From Prunella strophiata (Eukaryota; Chordata; Aves; Passeriformes; Prunellidae), in NCBI GenBank assembly GCA_036583965.1, contig JAZBQD010000027.1, positions 9,897,187 to 9,961,186 on the forward strand: a stretch of DNA of 64,000 nucleotides. The letters are read 5' to 3'. The position numbers were made by a program, and so were the translations under genes. A model generated the notes under the pieces. It was given only the letters and a program-made list of their open reading frames with translations, had not been told where the DNA came from and made no database searches. Below, in pieces: positions 50,406 through 61,520 of the stretch; positions within the stretch are counted from its first letter, which is position 1, and each line of letters begins with the position of its first letter.

Positions 50406-50509
50406 GTGCTGTCTTCAGGGCAGTGTTATTTGTCATAATGCTGTGATAGAAAAGGGTGCAGACATCAAGGACTGTTTGATTGGAAGTGACCAGAGGCTGG
50501 AAACCAAAG
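50406..50509 (+). CDS. EIF2B3: EIF2B3 coding exon (left-handed beta-helix, second part)
   Basis: This 104-nt exon encodes about 34 residues: [20 protein letters not shown] followed by [14 protein letters not shown]. The [23 protein letters not shown] block is the most conserved part of the eIF2B gamma beta-helix. The acceptor is TTATGTTGTAG. A second AG lies 13 nt downstream (GTCTTCAG), but only the upstream one keeps the frame and gives the expected length. The donor is AAAG|GTAAGT. The first base completes the Gly codon of the previous exon, and the last G begins an Ala codon. Confidence 0.96.
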
Positions 50510-51654
50510 GTAAGTACAAAAGCTGTGTTTACTATGCATTTGTCATAATTTTCAGAACTTTTTCCTTGAGATTTTACTCCTGCTTCTTCATGAAGTGATA
50601 GTAAACTGTGGCAGTTCTACAGTGGGATGTCCTATAATATCAGGATTTTTTTTTCATGGAAAGTACAGCTTCTTGGCATAAGTTCGATGGTTTGCTCCTC
50701 TGAAGTTGGCAGCAAAGCTCTGTTGTTTTTACAAAGAACAAGATTGGGTGCTGAGACAGTCTTTTCCCAGAGACCACAATTAGATCAGCCTGAGGTTGTC
50801 CTCAGCAGAAGGAGCCATTATTTTGACTAGTAATCTTTGTCAGTGACAGGGGCAAAGCAGGCAAATCTATTGATCACACAAACATCCTTCCCTGAAGGTG
50901 CTCCCAACCCACAGTGCCAGTGTGCTCCCATTCACTTTGCTCCAAGCAAAAGCTCGAGGTGGAACATCATGTTAGGAGCTGCTGTGCTCTATGTGAAGTA
51001 CAAGGGCAGCTACCTTCAGATCTGCTTTACTGCCATGAAGTACTATTTTGGGGCTTCAGAAAGGATACAGCTACGTGGCCCTCATTTTTACAAAGTTCAG
51101 CATCCAGTGGGAGTGCTGGTGGTGAGGGCTCGGTGGTAACCGCATGAGTGGAACTGTTGATTTCCTGCCCTAAGAGATAATGGGCAGGAAATGGCTGTTT
51201 CAGTGACTGCATCCCAAGCAGAGGCTTTTTAATGAATATTTATGGTTGGGGTTTGGCAGATCCCTGCTCCAGTGTGTGGACTGAGGACAAAAGTGAGTTC
51301 CTCTGCAGGCTCCATGTGAAGTTATTTAGTCAGATCAGGATTTATTTGCTTGCTTTGTCTTTGTGGGTGGATTCCCAATTCTAAGTGTCCTGATACAGAG
51401 CAGGGTTTGAACTTAATGTAGTGTAGCATAACCTGTTGTCAGCTTCAGATATGGCAAATTCTCCTTAAACTGAAACTGAAAGCACAAAGAACTCATGAAA
51501 ACAAAGTATTGATCTTGCAGTTGCAAGTCTCTGATACTGTAGGTAACACGGTGAGTTCACTGTGGTCTTGGTCTCTGTGTGATTGTGTCCACTCATAGCT
51601 TTGCCCATCACACCAGTCTGAATCAAGTGTCCTTTGTGGGGTTCATTGCCCCCT

Positions 51655-51805
51655 GTCACAGAATCATTTAGGTTGGAAAAGTCCTTTTCATATCATCAAG
51701 TCTAACCATAAACCTAAGGCTGCCAAGTCTACCATTAAACCATGTCCCTAAGTGCTGCATCTACACATCTTCATGAATCACCAGGAGAGATGAATTGGGT
51801 CATGT
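51655..51805 (-). mobile_element. CR1 LINE 3'-end fragment
   Basis: CACAGAATCATTTAGGTTGG at the left end, followed by AACCATGTCCCTAAGTGC, is the antisense 3' end of a CR1 element. It is a short, 5'-truncated copy of about 150 bp. The right boundary is approximate. Confidence 0.85.
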
Positions 51806-53224
51806 TTGGTTGTTAACCTGCAGTGTGAGCTATGAGGACACAGGGTGTAGATTTAGCTAATATTTTAGGAAACAGGATCACAGAAATCACATATTTGATT
51901 TCTTTAGTAGATGATATCAAACAGAAATATCACCCTTTGATCTTGATCACAGCCACTTTGGAAATAGTCTTCCAGGGTGCAGATGCTAGTCTGGTTGATT
52001 GTAGTATGCAAACTGGTCTTTCTTCTTGATTGTCCTTGCTGTCCTTGTCTGAATATTTTTTAGGATCTGTAAATGTATTTGCAGGGAGAGTAACAGAGCT
52101 GTACCCATGGATCATTTGCCTATTCTTGAGAGTCTACTGCTCCCCTCTCCAAAGTTTAAACCCACTTCTTAGGTTAACTAGAGGCTGGGGGCCCTCTAGT
52201 TGAGCTGTTTAGAAATGTGTGATTGACATTAGCAGAGACATATTCAGGTAGATTATAAATACACCATTATGCTGAGCAAGAAAAAACAGTAAAACCTCAG
52301 TTCATTTTCCTGCCTCAGTTTCCTAACCATTCTAGAATTTCTTTCAGCTAGGGGTCAGGTTTGCCTTGGTGGTCTGGGATCTGTCTGTGAAGTTCATGAC
52401 TTACTTCCTGCACCATGGAGTCTTTCCAGCCCAGCATGTCTCTTCTGACCTTGACTGATCCCATAGTAGACTGGGTCTTCTCTTTTTCACTGTGAAAGCA
52501 TGTCATGACTTCCTTTCCCCTGCCCAAGACTTCCTGTATCTTGTGCCAAGCTTTTGGTGTGGCCCTGTAAGTCTGTTTCCATATTGCACTCTTCATCAAG
52601 ACTTTGGCTGTGTTTTTCTGTTTGGTAACTTTTCCTTCTTCAAACTTGAGCTTCCATGGCCAGGTTAAGAAAAACCTAGTTCTCTTGGGTAGGAGCCACC
52701 TTTTCTTGCAAGCTGATCACCCTTCAGCAGACATAAGCAGTAGCTGCTGGCTGCTGACCCTAGTCTGGGAGTTACACATTCCAGTTTCTGGGAGTAGAAA
52801 CCTCCTCAGCAAAACTCCATACACCTTCCCAGAAACATTAAAAAAATAAAAATACAGCAGTCCCTTATTCCAGAACATCAGCCAGGATTCATCAAAGGTA
52901 GAAATATCCCTGAATCATCCTACACAGCCCCAAGCAGATCCCACAGTTGACTTTGCTGCAGAACTGGCTGTATGCTCCCTGTTCTACCATATGAGTGCTG
53001 GCCACACTGCCCAGGCAGCTTGGGGTACAAGAGCTCTTTGAGCCAGTGGTGCACTGACCTCCCTTCATGAAATGAGTTCCAGTCCCATGCAAGGAGGATG
53101 GCAAGAGAACTGCTACCACAAATGATAGGCAAACGTAACTTAAACCAGCTCTCATCCTTCTGCTGCAGAATAATGTGGGTATATTTAGGGTGGTCCAAAT
53201 GGTACAGCTGGGAGTAATGGGATT

Positions 53225-53360
53225 GAATTAAACACAATTTAGGTTGGCTATCTGGAGCATTTTCCTAACGATGTGGTCTGGTAGGCTGTGGGATAATCTC
53301 CCTGGGGACATGGTGGGAGACCTCATCACTTAATAATAGGCTTGGCAAATCTCTTGACAC
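53225..53360 (+). mobile_element. Probable old CR1-like LINE fragment
   Basis: TTTTCCTAACGATGTGGTCT and GGGATAATCTCCCTGGGGAC resemble the CR1 or related LINE 3' segment that normally reads along the lines of 'tgtggaataatctccctggggaggtggt'. No terminal repeat is visible. The family assignment is tentative and the boundaries are approximate. Confidence 0.5.
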
Positions 53361-54095
53361 CTAAATAGAGGGAATACTCCACCACTGGTTACAGGGGTAG
53401 ATCAGAGGCAACCTGGTACTTCAAACTAAAAAGAAAATTGGATACACAGGAGTGCAGGTAACTGTCAGCAGTGTCATCCCAGTCCTGCATTGACTTCTGC
53501 CCTGTCACAGCACTGGCCAGAGACAGTATTTTTAAATGTCTCTGTTGAAGTCAAGGTATGGAGTTTTATTTAACTTCTGGATTTGCAAGCCATGCCTCCT
53601 GAGAGCCCTGCTATTCTCCTACTGCTTTTATTACCATGCCTTGGAAGCATCCACTTTCCTTCCTCTTTGAAACTTAAAGGAATTTGCTAGCAGAGAATTA
53701 ACAGATGGGCTTTGTGAAAACTACCTCACCAGGTAGCAGTTTGAAAAACATGTTGGTACCTAAGAAAAAGGCAGTAATTCTTAGAGGAATAGGAAATGGC
53801 AGACAGCATTCAGAAAGAACATCATTGCACAGAGCATTCAATCACTATTTTGAAGACAGTTATTAAGATTACACTGCAGCCTTTCTGATAAACCTGGTTT
53901 TAAAGAGGAGCTCAAAAGCAGCATGTGCTCAGTGAAGTAGGACTAGAGAGAGGGAGTGCTGGTGATGGGCCAGTTGAGGAGTCAGATGAGCCTGGAGTCA
54001 CTCAGAACAGCTCCCAGGAGAGTCTCTTGGCCAGATTCAGCAGGGAGAGAGAGCGTTGTACATCTGGTATCTGTTAGCCAGGAACAAGCATATAT

Positions 54096-54147
54096 GGTAA
54101 AGCAGCCTAACCCTTCTTCAAGGTAAAGTGGCCTAACCTTTCTTCAA
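54096..54147. repeat. 26-bp tandem duplication
   Basis: Two adjacent 26-nt copies starting GGTAAAGC/GGTAAAGT and ending CTTCTTCAA/TTTCTTCAA differ at three positions. Confidence 0.9.
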
Positions 54148-55479
54148 AGCAACACCAGCAACAGAGACAGTAAACATTCACACAAAGTATAAAACTAGCA
54201 AAATTGGTATAAAATTCACTACCTTATCCTTTGGTTTCATCTCTGTTGTCACTGGGGCAGGGATGTTTTATTTGCATAGTTATTTCCAGCATCAGACATG
54301 GGGCTCCAACTAGATCTAGGTCCTACCTGATCCTGACTCCTGCTTCACAGCTCTCCACTATGGCTCTGTCCCAGCATCAGGCTCATCCCAATCCTAGCCT
54401 TCTGTTTGGTTTTTCTCCTAGTCTTTCTCCCGTAGAGACTTTTGTTTTTCTCTCTTACTTGGTTATTCCCAGACACCCACCTGACACCACCTCTGGTCTG
54501 ACCATAGCTGCTATTTCCAGTCCCCTTGCCTAACAGTCCCATGCTCCTTTTTTCATCTGTCATTCATTCCCTGACTGTTTCAGTTGGATTGCATCCCTTT
54601 CTCTCATGCCTGGGCAGGCTCATACTGGGCACAGGAGAGAGGTGGTTCTGTGCCAAGTGCTCCACTGGTCCATACAGCTTGGAGGAGGTCCTGCCTTTCT
54701 CCTGCACTTCCATGGTCAAGAGTGCTCACTGCAGTCTCTGGAGCTTTTAGCTGTCCTCCTGAGAACATGTGCAAACTTCTGATTTTTTTCAAAGGCTTAT
54801 CACATAGCCAAAACTGTGTGGTTTCTCACAAGAAGAGAAAGAGGCACATATCCAGTAAGGACTGGCTCCTGTTTCAAATCATTTTCCAAGTCCTGTTCCA
54901 GGCTTGGAGTCCCAGGACTTCTCAATGAAACAGAATAAGATTGTTTTATTTTAATGAGGGCCAAAGAGTACATTTTTCTCTAATGTCATCTTCTGAAGGC
55001 AGGTACATTTTATGAAACCTCCACATGTGAATGGTTCCCTGCTTGTGAGGAGGCTTCACATGAGCCAAGATTTAACAGGATAGGGACAGAAAGGAGCTGA
55101 GAGACTTTCTGATGTTCTCACTGCATTCAAGTAAGGGTGAGCATCTGCTCTTGCAAGATGCTGAGTACCTCCTGGTGCAGCCTTCAGGAACTGAAAACAC
55201 TTAGCACGACACAGGGCTGGGATCAGAAGGCATGCTGCTGTGCAGATGGGAGTTAGGAAAGCTCATGAAGAACAGACACAGACTAAACAGTGCACACATG
55301 TATATTGTGCACAGGGGTGCAAAATGAGCTGGAGGTGATGTTAGGAATGGTGTGAATTTATAGCAAAACTGAGAGATCAGTAAGATTTCTCCCTAAAGTA
55401 GTTTAACTACTGAATGCCCATGACAAAGGTATTGTTGGAAGTTAAAACAGACATCTCCTAAATAGTTGACATTTTTGTT

Positions 55480-55501
55480 GCAGTGACTATGCAGTGACTA
55501 T
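55480..55501. repeat. 11-bp tandem duplication
   Basis: GCAGTGACTAT occurs twice in a row without a mismatch. Confidence 0.9.
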
Positions 55502-56157
55502 ACTGCTAACTAATCCTAATAAGCCTCCTTTCCAAGTTGTATAAAAATGGTTTATGAGTTCTGGCCTTAGCACTGGCACAAAACTTCCTTAGAATATCCA
55601 TCCAGCAATGCTTTGTCCTCCCTTCTGCTGCTGGGACTGCCACACTTGTGCACAGTCATTCCCAGCCAGGGAAGTTCAGGCTTCCTGAGTGAGCGGGTTA
55701 AATGTGCTGCCACATTCGCAGCATGCTGATATTGAAGTCTACCCAGAAGGCAGCAGTTCATAACCTTGTGGAAATATTTTTACATGCTCCACGCAGAGAA
55801 AATAACTACTTCTGCTCTGGTAGAGCTCAGCCACATGAAAGAGCCAGGAAGAACACCCCAATGGATGCTGAGAAAGGAAGAGGACTTGTGTCCAGTGCTG
55901 CAGGCAAATGTGGCACCTCTGCCATCATATCAGGAAGTTAAGATGTGAACAGTCAGACTGCTGTTTTGAGATTCCTGCTTGCATTTGCTATGAGGGGGTG
56001 ATAGCCCATGGAAGCACTGATGGATATAATCCAGTCCCTTCTCACACACTTTGCTGGGACTCTGTCCCAGTATGAGGACTTCAAGCATGTCCCCCTCCCC
56101 AAGGAGCTTGCTATCTTAAACACATCCCGAGCTCTGGGTCTCATTTTCACTTTACTA

Positions 56158-56185
56158 ACCTTTCTTCTAAGACCTTTCTTCTAAG
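56158..56185. repeat. 14-bp tandem duplication
   Basis: ACCTTTCTTCTAAG occurs twice in a row without a mismatch. Confidence 0.9.
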
Positions 56186-57059
56186 TGTGATCACTTCCCC
56201 GTGCATCTCTGTCCTCTACCTTCACTCCCTCAATTTATCTGCTCCAAGCCACAGTAAAGTCATCTCTCATTGGGCACTGAATCACTCTTACCTTCACACT
56301 CTCAAGACATATCTAGTCCCCACACATCTTGAAGGGTTTGAGAGCAAAGGGATTCATTCTGGTTGAACTATGAAAAAATCCTGAGCTGAACCATTGGGCC
56401 ACCAGCACTGAGAACTGGTGGTTGTTTGATGTAAGGCAGAAGTAAGATCTCTACTGCCTGCCTGTTCTGTGGGCTGGAGGCCCCAGCTGCAGGCCAGAAC
56501 TGATCTGCCTGAGGCTGCCACCAACCCCCTGGGGTGAAGCTGCACATCCCATCCTGGGAGCAGCTGGAACACTCAGCTCATGGGGATCATCGTTGCTGGG
56601 GACCCATGGGCTCAACTGATGCCTGCACTTTGGGGCTGACCTGGCACTTGGGAGAAGCTGTGAGACACGCCTGGCCTTTGGGGCCACAGTGTGGTCACCC
56701 TGGTCTCCAGTGATCATGTAAGTAAAGTTTGGCTGAAGAGAGAGCAGGCCTTGACTGGAAAGTCCCACTGCTCTGTAAACACAAACAAATCAGCCTCCCA
56801 TCACCTGCTTCCCTTCTTTATCTGTACATGTAATTTAAAACACCCTCCAGCCTCCCAAAGTCAAGCTTCAGCTGCTTCCCATCCCCTTAAGCCCCTTTAG
56901 TTCCTCTCCCCCCGCTAACCTGGCTGTTTTTCCAGAGCCAACCATCACTGCAGAGACAAGTTGCTCTTCTCTCCCACTCTCTGATCCTTTCTGTCCTGGG
57001 TGAATGTGGTGGGAACCACCCACAGCGTGTTTTCGTGCATGCGTTTCTGCAGCCACCCC

Positions 57060-57760
57060 TCCCCCCCACCTAGTTTTTTAAGTTAAACTATCTCTTGCTT
57101 TAAAGAGAGCAAATACACAGCAGTGGCTTTCATCACTGCTGTATAATAGAGCAGTAATTCTGTGCCAGGGACTGTTTTCTATTTTATTTTAAAGGGTTTA
57201 TAAAACAGTGTATGTAATTGAGTGAGTAAACTGAACGTTTTCTGGAGCCCCTGAGGGCTGAAACTTCGTGGTGGTCCTGGGCCTAGGCCCTAACCCTTTT
57301 TTTTCCTCTCTTTTTTTTTTCCTCCCTTTCCCCTCCTTCCCCTCCTCCTTTACAACCCAGCGTTGCCACCAGCAGCAGCAGCAGCAATCTGTCTGGGGCT
57401 AATTGAGCAAACAACAAGGAGATGCTTTCACATGGCTTTTAAAGGAATGCTCCGGCATCCCCTTTCTGTGAGTGGCTTGGCAGGAACCTGCCAGGAAGGC
57501 TGGGGAGCGCTGGGTCCCCGGCCCCCAGCCTGCTGCTGGGGTTTGTGCTGGGCTGCGCAGTCATTTCCGCCCCTCTGTTTATTTGCATTACAATTTGTTT
57601 TTAGCCAAGCACCAAAAGCTGCTCTGCTCTCTAGCTCGCCTTGTGCGTATGTTTTTAAGGGGCTAGTGTACAGTATGTGTAAACAAATGTCTTCCCAAGC
57701 AGGAACGCATATATAACGAGTGACAGGTTTTTGATTTACACTCAGTAAAGTCTCCGTGGA
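57060..57760. promoter_or_regulatory. Possible conserved regulatory block
   Basis: The block combines a 9-bp hairpin (57117-57125 with 57134-57142), AT-rich homeodomain-like cores (TGTAATTGAG, GGCTAATTGAG), a polypyrimidine tract, a (CAG)5-type run at 57368 and an unusually simple-repeat-free 3' half. It looks regulatory but could also contain an alternative exon after the AG at 57360. Confidence 0.3.
57294..57352. repeat. Polypyrimidine tract, about 59 nt
   Basis: Almost only C and T on the plus strand, ending shortly before CAACCCAG at 57360. It could form triplex DNA or serve as a splice acceptor tract. Confidence 0.85.
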
Positions 57761-58589
57761 CACTCAGTTCAAGCACCCAGGCAGACTTCAGGCTGGGCTG
57801 CGTCAGCAAGTTGAAGTAAAGTGCTAATCAGGAGGTTGAATGTGTTGATCAGCTCTGGATTTGCTTAGCACCAGATGCTCCCAATCTGAGAAGATCTAGT
57901 TGAACATGATTTAAGGTTGAAGAGTCCAACTCTTAAGGCTTTCTCAAAGTCCTTTCTCTAATCTGTCTTCTTTCTCTGTGGGCTGAATGCATCTGTAACC
58001 CTGCCAGTGTCAGATAAAAGGCAGCCTGGTAAGAAATCCATAATGGGGAGCTGTGGAAGGAGAAAGGGAGCTCAACAGCAAAGCATGTGAGGTACTTCTC
58101 CCTCCTCCCCCAGAGTTTCAGGCAGAGTTTCTGCGGGAACTGAGCTTGCTGGTACCAGCCAGAGCCACTGGCAACTGGCAGCCACCTCTGATAATGAAAC
58201 ACTATCCACAGCTCAGCTCTCTGGCACACACACTGGAGTCTGAATTCCCTTTGCTCCTCAAGAAGGGCTTTGGGAATGGAAGAGGGAAGCAGGGTGAATC
58301 CTTATCTGCCTACCACATCCCCTTGGGGTGCGGAATGGGGCTTTGTTTCTAGCAAAACCATTCCCTTTATCGCTTAAAAACTTTCTCGCGGATTTTAGAC
58401 AGGGCAGATTCATGTGTTTTCTTTAAGCCTTTACAAGAAGAAATCAGTTTGGTGATCTCATATGAGTCTGAGGTAGCAGTGACATACCATGTGTGCCCAC
58501 TTTGGGGAATCTGGCCACGGGGATCAAGGAGGAGATGAAACAGGCAGAGGGATGAGGGATGAGGGAATGCAGGCTCCAATTTCCCATGC

Positions 58590-58720
58590 AGCTTTGGCTG
58601 CTTAAGCTCCCTAAACTCACTGCTGCCTCGGTTTCCCCATCTGTAAAACAGAAATGCTCTTACTCACCCATTCTCAAAAAGCATTTTGAACTCATCAGGT
58701 GTAAAATACACCACAAGGCT
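58590..58720 (+). mobile_element. MIR-like SINE fragment
   Basis: CTCGGTTTCCCCATCTGTAA followed by AACAGAAATGCTCTTACTCA is the characteristic 3' half of MIR or a related CORE-SINE. The rest is diverged. Confidence 0.6.
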
Positions 58721-60429
58721 GTTGCAAGCATGTCAGTGCAAAATACAAATAGTCTGTACCACCTGTGCAGCAAGGTATGTGACAGGACACATCCCAGCTC
58801 TGCACATTTAGGACCGTGGAGGATGCTGTCTGAAATGAAGCAAGAAGTTCCTTATTAAAAAGTATTGCTGCAGATAACCTATATATAGAACCATAAATTG
58901 ACATGGCTCTCTATAAGCCTAGATGAAGGCATGTTTAATCTGCAGAGGCATAATATAATTACTCTCACTGGATGGTAGCCAGGGTCTTATTCACATCATA
59001 GAAATCAACATGATAGATAGTCTGCTTGGAGGAGGTTCAGGAATGGAGTCACAGGAGTTGCTACAGGGCCTGTTGAGATATATTGGGAAAGTTGTTGGGG
59101 GTGAGGAATGTTATAGCAAGAAATGCTGCAGGTTGGATTTGAGGTGCCTTGGCAAGGCTGTGTGGGGTCCAGGACGGGAGGAGAGAGGCGCTGAAGGCTG
59201 GACTTGGGGCTATTGGCAAGAGCTGTCCTGGAGAAGTTGTGTGGTGCTACCTACATCATGCTTGCACCTGGCACTTGTACAGTCAGCCCCTCATTTTCCT
59301 GAGCATTGCATCCACCTCTGCTGATCCTGCCCAAAGTGCTGGAGATTGAGCTCCAGGATGTTACTGTGAGGCTCCAGGACTAATTACCAGTTTACAACAA
59401 ATACCCTGAGCAAGGAGCTAAATGTCTCAATCTGATGCTGCAGGTGAGAAGCAGCCCCTTGGTCTCCTTATTTTAGCCTTCACGAAGGGTCTCTGAAAGG
59501 AAGTGGTGTGGCTCACCCATTCTGTCCCTCAGGGTGAGAAGATTGCATATGATCCATATGATTGTGGGGTTGAGGTTGTAGTGAGAAATTATCTTGCCAC
59601 AGTGCAGAACTCCTTGACGTTTGTAGAGCAGAATTTGATCAAACCTTTGCTGGAGCAATGGTTTGCACGGTACAAAGGTTGCATCTTGAATTTTCAACCA
59701 AGAGAAGCACCATGTTGGCCCAGCCACTTTAGGGATTGCCAGGAATTTCTTTCTTTAGCCAAAGATGGCATATTTGTTGTTTTGCAGCAGTCTTGCAAGA
59801 TCCACTCCCCTGAGGGGAGGAGTTTTAGGTAGGTAAATAAAACACAGCTCATCATTTCCATCATCCTTGGCTATCTACCCCCACTGCTGTGTAAGGTGTG
59901 GGAGACACCAGAGCCTCCATTGGTGTATCCCAGCCCCTCACAGGCCTTGACACTTTATCCCAGGCTCCAGAGACAATTGTTATTCCTAATTGCAGGAGGT
60001 AAAATGAAGAGCCTAGGGGCATGGGACACACCACCTGAGCTCCACCTGAATAGGTGTCCAGCTCCTGGAGAGCAGTTTAGATTCACCACCTCCCCCACAG
60101 TACCCTGAGGACACCCACTTTGAGCACACCAGCTTTGTGTCATGCTCTGAGGCCACATGCTTGGTTTTTTTAGGCACTGGGCTTTCAGTTGCGTGTTTTT
60201 ATTATTTTGGCTTTAGATCCTTTATTTTCAGTCCTTCCCTGACAAGCTGCTTTTGCATTTTAAAGGGAAGGCTCTTTCAGTACAGTGCATTAACAGTGCT
60301 GGGGCAGGGACTGGCACATTAATGTGTCCACTGGGGCTGTGCAAAGCTCCTGGGAACAGGCAAAGGAGTGACCTTGCAGAAATTGCCCCTCCAACAAATT
60401 TGCTCCGCAGGAGGGTCAGGTTTAAATTG

Positions 60430-60454
60430 AAAAAAAAAAAAAAAAAAAAAAAAA
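60430..60454. repeat. Poly-A run (25 A)
   Basis: An uninterrupted run of 25 A in the last EIF2B3 intron. The upstream sequence was not recognised as a retrocopy. Confidence 0.95.
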
Positions 60455-60983
60455 GAAAACAAAACACAAAAAACCTCTTGTTTTTAAGTTGCCAGGGCTG
60501 AGTTGAGATTGCTGAGAGGATCTCACACTGCCTCGGTGATGGCCCCCTGGTGCTGAGCAGCCCTTTTCCCCCTCAGCATCCAAGCAGTTTGGGTCAGACA
60601 GCTCTTTAGGGCCAGGGTAGATTACTGATCTTTAATTTTATGTCTGATCTCCATGTTGGATGTTGATGGTTCCTTGCCTTGACTTAGGTGTACACCTGTC
60701 AGTAGCAGCTGTGACTTCCGTAGGGCCTCTCTTGTTTATTAGTGACACATACATGTGAAAACTCTCATTAGAGAAATCTCCTGATGTTTAGTCAGTTGTT
60801 TAGGCTTTCACCATGTGTGTGGGATACTGTCGGAGAGACGCTGGCGTTCGAGCAAATTTCTGTTTGAGTTCCTCAGAATCTGCTTTTCTCATTTGTTTTA
60901 AAGTTGCAGATTTGAAAAATGCAAGGTCTTAAGCTCCGCTGCAAAACTCAATTGCTCTTCTTTTGCTCCCTCTCTCTTTTCAG

Positions 60984-61036
60984 CCAAACATGTTAATGAA
61001 GTCATTGTGGGCACCGAACAGCTGATGGAGATATAA
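60984..61036 (+). CDS. EIF2B3: EIF2B3 last coding exon and stop
   Basis: This is the terminal coding segment. With the G from the previous exon it reads AKHVNEVIVGTEQLMEI followed by TAA. The ending VNEVIVG..QLMEI is the diagnostic C-terminus of vertebrate eIF2B gamma. The exon continues into the 3' UTR. The stop is at 61034-61036. Confidence 0.96.
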
Positions 61037-61203
61037 CCCGAGTAGCTTTTAAAGATGATTTTATGGAAGCCAGCAGCAGAACCAGATGTTCAAGCATCGT
61101 AAGATCATCCGTACAGATCAGTACTGGCATGGTTTACCCTGTCATTGCTCCTTTCCTGTTCAGCTTTATATTTATGTCTTAATAAAGAAGTATTTGCAGA
61201 GCG
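61037..61203 (+). other. EIF2B3: EIF2B3 3' untranslated region
   Basis: This is a short 3' UTR of about 170 nt between the TAA and the expected cleavage site 15-25 nt past the AATAAA at 61181. The cleavage point is inferred and not visible. Longer isoforms cannot be excluded, but no second AATAAA was noticed close by. Confidence 0.75.
61181..61186 (+). terminator. EIF2B3: Polyadenylation signal AATAAA of EIF2B3
   Basis: A canonical AATAAA lies 145 nt after the stop codon. It is followed within 30 nt by a GT-containing stretch (GAGTGTCCGTCGG), which fits a downstream element. Confidence 0.85.
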
Positions 61204-61520
61204 GAGTGTCCGTCGGTCCCCTCCCCCCTCATTGGGATGCGCGCGGGTTTGTGCCGGGTTACATCGGTGCCTGCGCCCGGCCAGCGCACTGTACTTTTCC
61301 AGCAGAAGGGAGAGCGGGGACCACACAGACTGTGCCCACTCCAAAGAATGACTTAGCCGCCCTCCCTGCGGTGTAAATCACGTCCCTGCAGTCCTGCACC
61401 ACCGTCCCTGAGCCTGGGAGAAACTGCTCAGGATGCTGCTTGTGCATCTCATCAACACAGCAGGCGGACAGTGAGAACAGCGGCGGTGCCGGCTGCTCTC
61501 TGCAGCTTCGCCGGCCTCCT
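61197..61520. promoter_or_regulatory. CpG-rich region at the 3' end of EIF2B3
   Basis: CpG frequency rises sharply right after the EIF2B3 polyadenylation signal (for example GATGCGCGCGGG, GCGCCCGGCCAGCGCAC) and stays raised to about 61510. It may be a small CpG island serving an antisense or downstream transcript. No TATA box or start site can be assigned. Confidence 0.35.

Larger units (their letters stand above)
50510..60983 (+). other. EIF2B3: EIF2B3 last intron, 10.5 kb
   Basis: This GT...AG intron has the pyrimidine-rich acceptor TCTCTCTTTTCAG. It contains CR1-derived pieces (51655-51805 and probably 53225-53360), small tandem duplications (54096-54147, 55480-55501, 56158-56185), a MIR-like fragment (58590-58720), a 25-A run (60430-60454) and a regulatory-looking segment at 57060-57760. 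Other open frames have no recognised domain. Confidence 0.85.
1..61203 (+). other. EIF2B3: EIF2B3 transcription unit, 3' part (exons and introns)
   Basis: This is the 3' part of the gene for eIF2B gamma, recognised from seven exons that splice in phase and end at a stop codon followed by a polyadenylation signal. The exons give 265 C-terminal residues; the human protein has about 452, so roughly the first 187 residues are encoded upstream of the window. eIF2B is a cytosolic decamer that reloads eIF2 with GTP. Gamma pairs with epsilon in the catalytic subcomplex, and mutations in human EIF2B3 cause vanishing white matter disease. The first exon seen here begins in mid-codon, so the sequence from base 1 to 12635 is taken as intron. 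No start codon or promoter is visible. Confidence 0.93.

Noticed and set aside
50419..50509. Alternative acceptor CTTCAG 13 nt inside the CCLQGSV exon
   Set aside because: It would shift the frame and lose residues needed for the usual protein length.
57363..57716. 117-codon open frame with an alanine run
   Set aside because: It starts at a TTG, and the alanine run comes from the CAG repeat read in another frame. No coding evidence.
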